From Marinoscillum sp. MHG1-6 (lineage in GTDB: Bacteria > Bacteroidota > Bacteroidia > Cytophagales > Cyclobacteriaceae), in the NCBI RefSeq assembly GCF_024714475.1, contig NZ_JAMZMI010000002.1, positions 62,001 to 126,000 of the forward strand: DNA of 64,000 nt, written 5' to 3'. Positions 63,545-64,000 of this stretch are shown piece by piece. Numbering within the stretch: position 1 is the stretch's first letter; each line of letters opens with the position of its first letter. The notes under the pieces were generated by a model, which was not told the DNA's origin, did not search any database, and saw only the letters and a program-made list of their open reading frames with translations. A program made the position numbers and the translations under genes.

Positions 63545-64000
63545 CTATTCTTCAGTTGATTTCACAGAACTGTAAAGTACCCTTCTGGCATTTGCTTCTC
63601 TGAGCTCCTGCTGAACATCAGATACAATACCAAACTTTACATCAACATCAACTTTCATTGACATTGTTATCTGATCTCTCTCAACTTCTGATAGCTTATC
63701 CTTTTCCTGATTGACAAATTGAATGATGTCCTCCGTAGTAACCATCACATCATTTGTCTGAATCCTCGGTTCAACTCCAAAAAGGCTAGTATTCTTTGGT
63801 TCACCTAAATAGATATAACTAACCAAAGATTTTTTCTCAATCTTGGTCAATTGCGTAGCCTTCGGCAACTGCTGTTTAACTAGAATATCATCTTCTCTCA
63901 TCACGGTCGTTACCATGAAGAAAAACAAAAGCATAAAAATAATATCTGGCAATGCAGCCGTAGGTATATCCTGTGATGTTCCTGAGCTTTTCTTAAACTT
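63545..64000 (-). CDS. exbD: ExbD/TolR-family biopolymer transporter, partial
   Basis: The frame stays open to the window end (at least 151 residues, beginning KFKKSSGTSQDIPTAALPD); its true start lies outside. One transmembrane helix carries the conserved Asp in LPDIIFMLLFFFMV that takes part in proton flow, followed by a periplasmic domain. ExbD works with ExbB and TonB to energise outer-membrane receptors. The KSSGTSQ... leader before the helix is typical for Bacteroidota ExbD. The gene before it, off-window, is likely another exbD or exbB. Confidence 0.88.
   Translation of the reverse strand, partial: KFKKSSGTSQDIPTAALPDIIFMLLFFFMVTTVMREDDILVKQQLPKATQLTKIEKKSLVSYIYLGEPKNTSLFGVEPRIQTNDVMVTTEDIIQFVNQEKDKLSEVERDQITMSMKVDVDVKFGIVSDVQQELREANARRVLYSSVKSTEE

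Overview
The window comes from a Bacteroidota chromosome, most likely a marine or soil member of the Cytophagales. Lineage markers are PorX (type IX secretion regulator), DUF3276/PUR-type and DUF5103 proteins, UMF1-type MFS, a fused E1 alpha/beta 2-oxoacid dehydrogenase, many LxxC lipoproteins, few Shine-Dalgarno sequences, and promoter-like TAnnTTTG elements. Exact species is not claimed. Coding density is very high; there are no insertion sequences, prophage genes, CRISPR arrays, tRNA or 16S/23S genes, so this looks like core chromosome with a few accessory islands.

1-9.4 kb: MFS transporter, valS with a clear terminator, then the minus-strand operon porX-tsaE-ald-like, an HD phosphohydrolase and an orphan ABC ATPase. 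9.4-16.3 kb: small lipoprotein, acylphosphatase, a secreted TPR/DnaJ-zinc-finger-like protein, a deoxyhypusine-synthase-like enzyme, an ECF sigma factor coupled to an anti-sigma/beta-barrel fusion, and a DUF5103 lipoprotein. 16.3-27.5 kb: ychF, AI-2E family permease, DUF3276, DUF58, ferredoxin and LuxC-type acyl-CoA reductase, then two different aconitases in tandem. 27.8-35.9 kb: M16 protease, lipoprotein, methyltransferase, membrane patatin, alpha/beta hydrolase.

36-44.2 kb holds the most unusual block: NDH-2, a C39-like cysteine peptidase, a RimK-type ATP-grasp ligase with an N-terminal RLAN-like domain, a GCS2-type glutamate-cysteine-ligase homologue, an N-formylglutamate-amidohydrolase-like enzyme, and a large PAS sensor kinase, all on one strand with overlapping or almost touching genes. 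The four middle genes look like a dedicated pathway that makes and trims an amide- or peptide-bonded small molecule of unknown identity.

44.3-55.1 kb: UMF1 MFS, orphan PD-(D/E)XK protein, canonical alanine dehydrogenase, fused branched-chain 2-oxoacid dehydrogenase E1, LuxE-like synthetase, a 38-residue lipoprotein, an NtrC-like regulator without DNA-binding domain, the RNase P RNA gene, and a photolyase. 55.1-64 kb: tamB, then the divergent operon tsaD-smpB-HNH-aldehyde dehydrogenase-lipoprotein, and a partial exbD cut by the window end.

Several genes have no usable ATG and appear to start with TTG or GTG; starts were moved downstream to an ATG where the upstream start was TTG and the ATG fits a signal peptide or family N-terminus.
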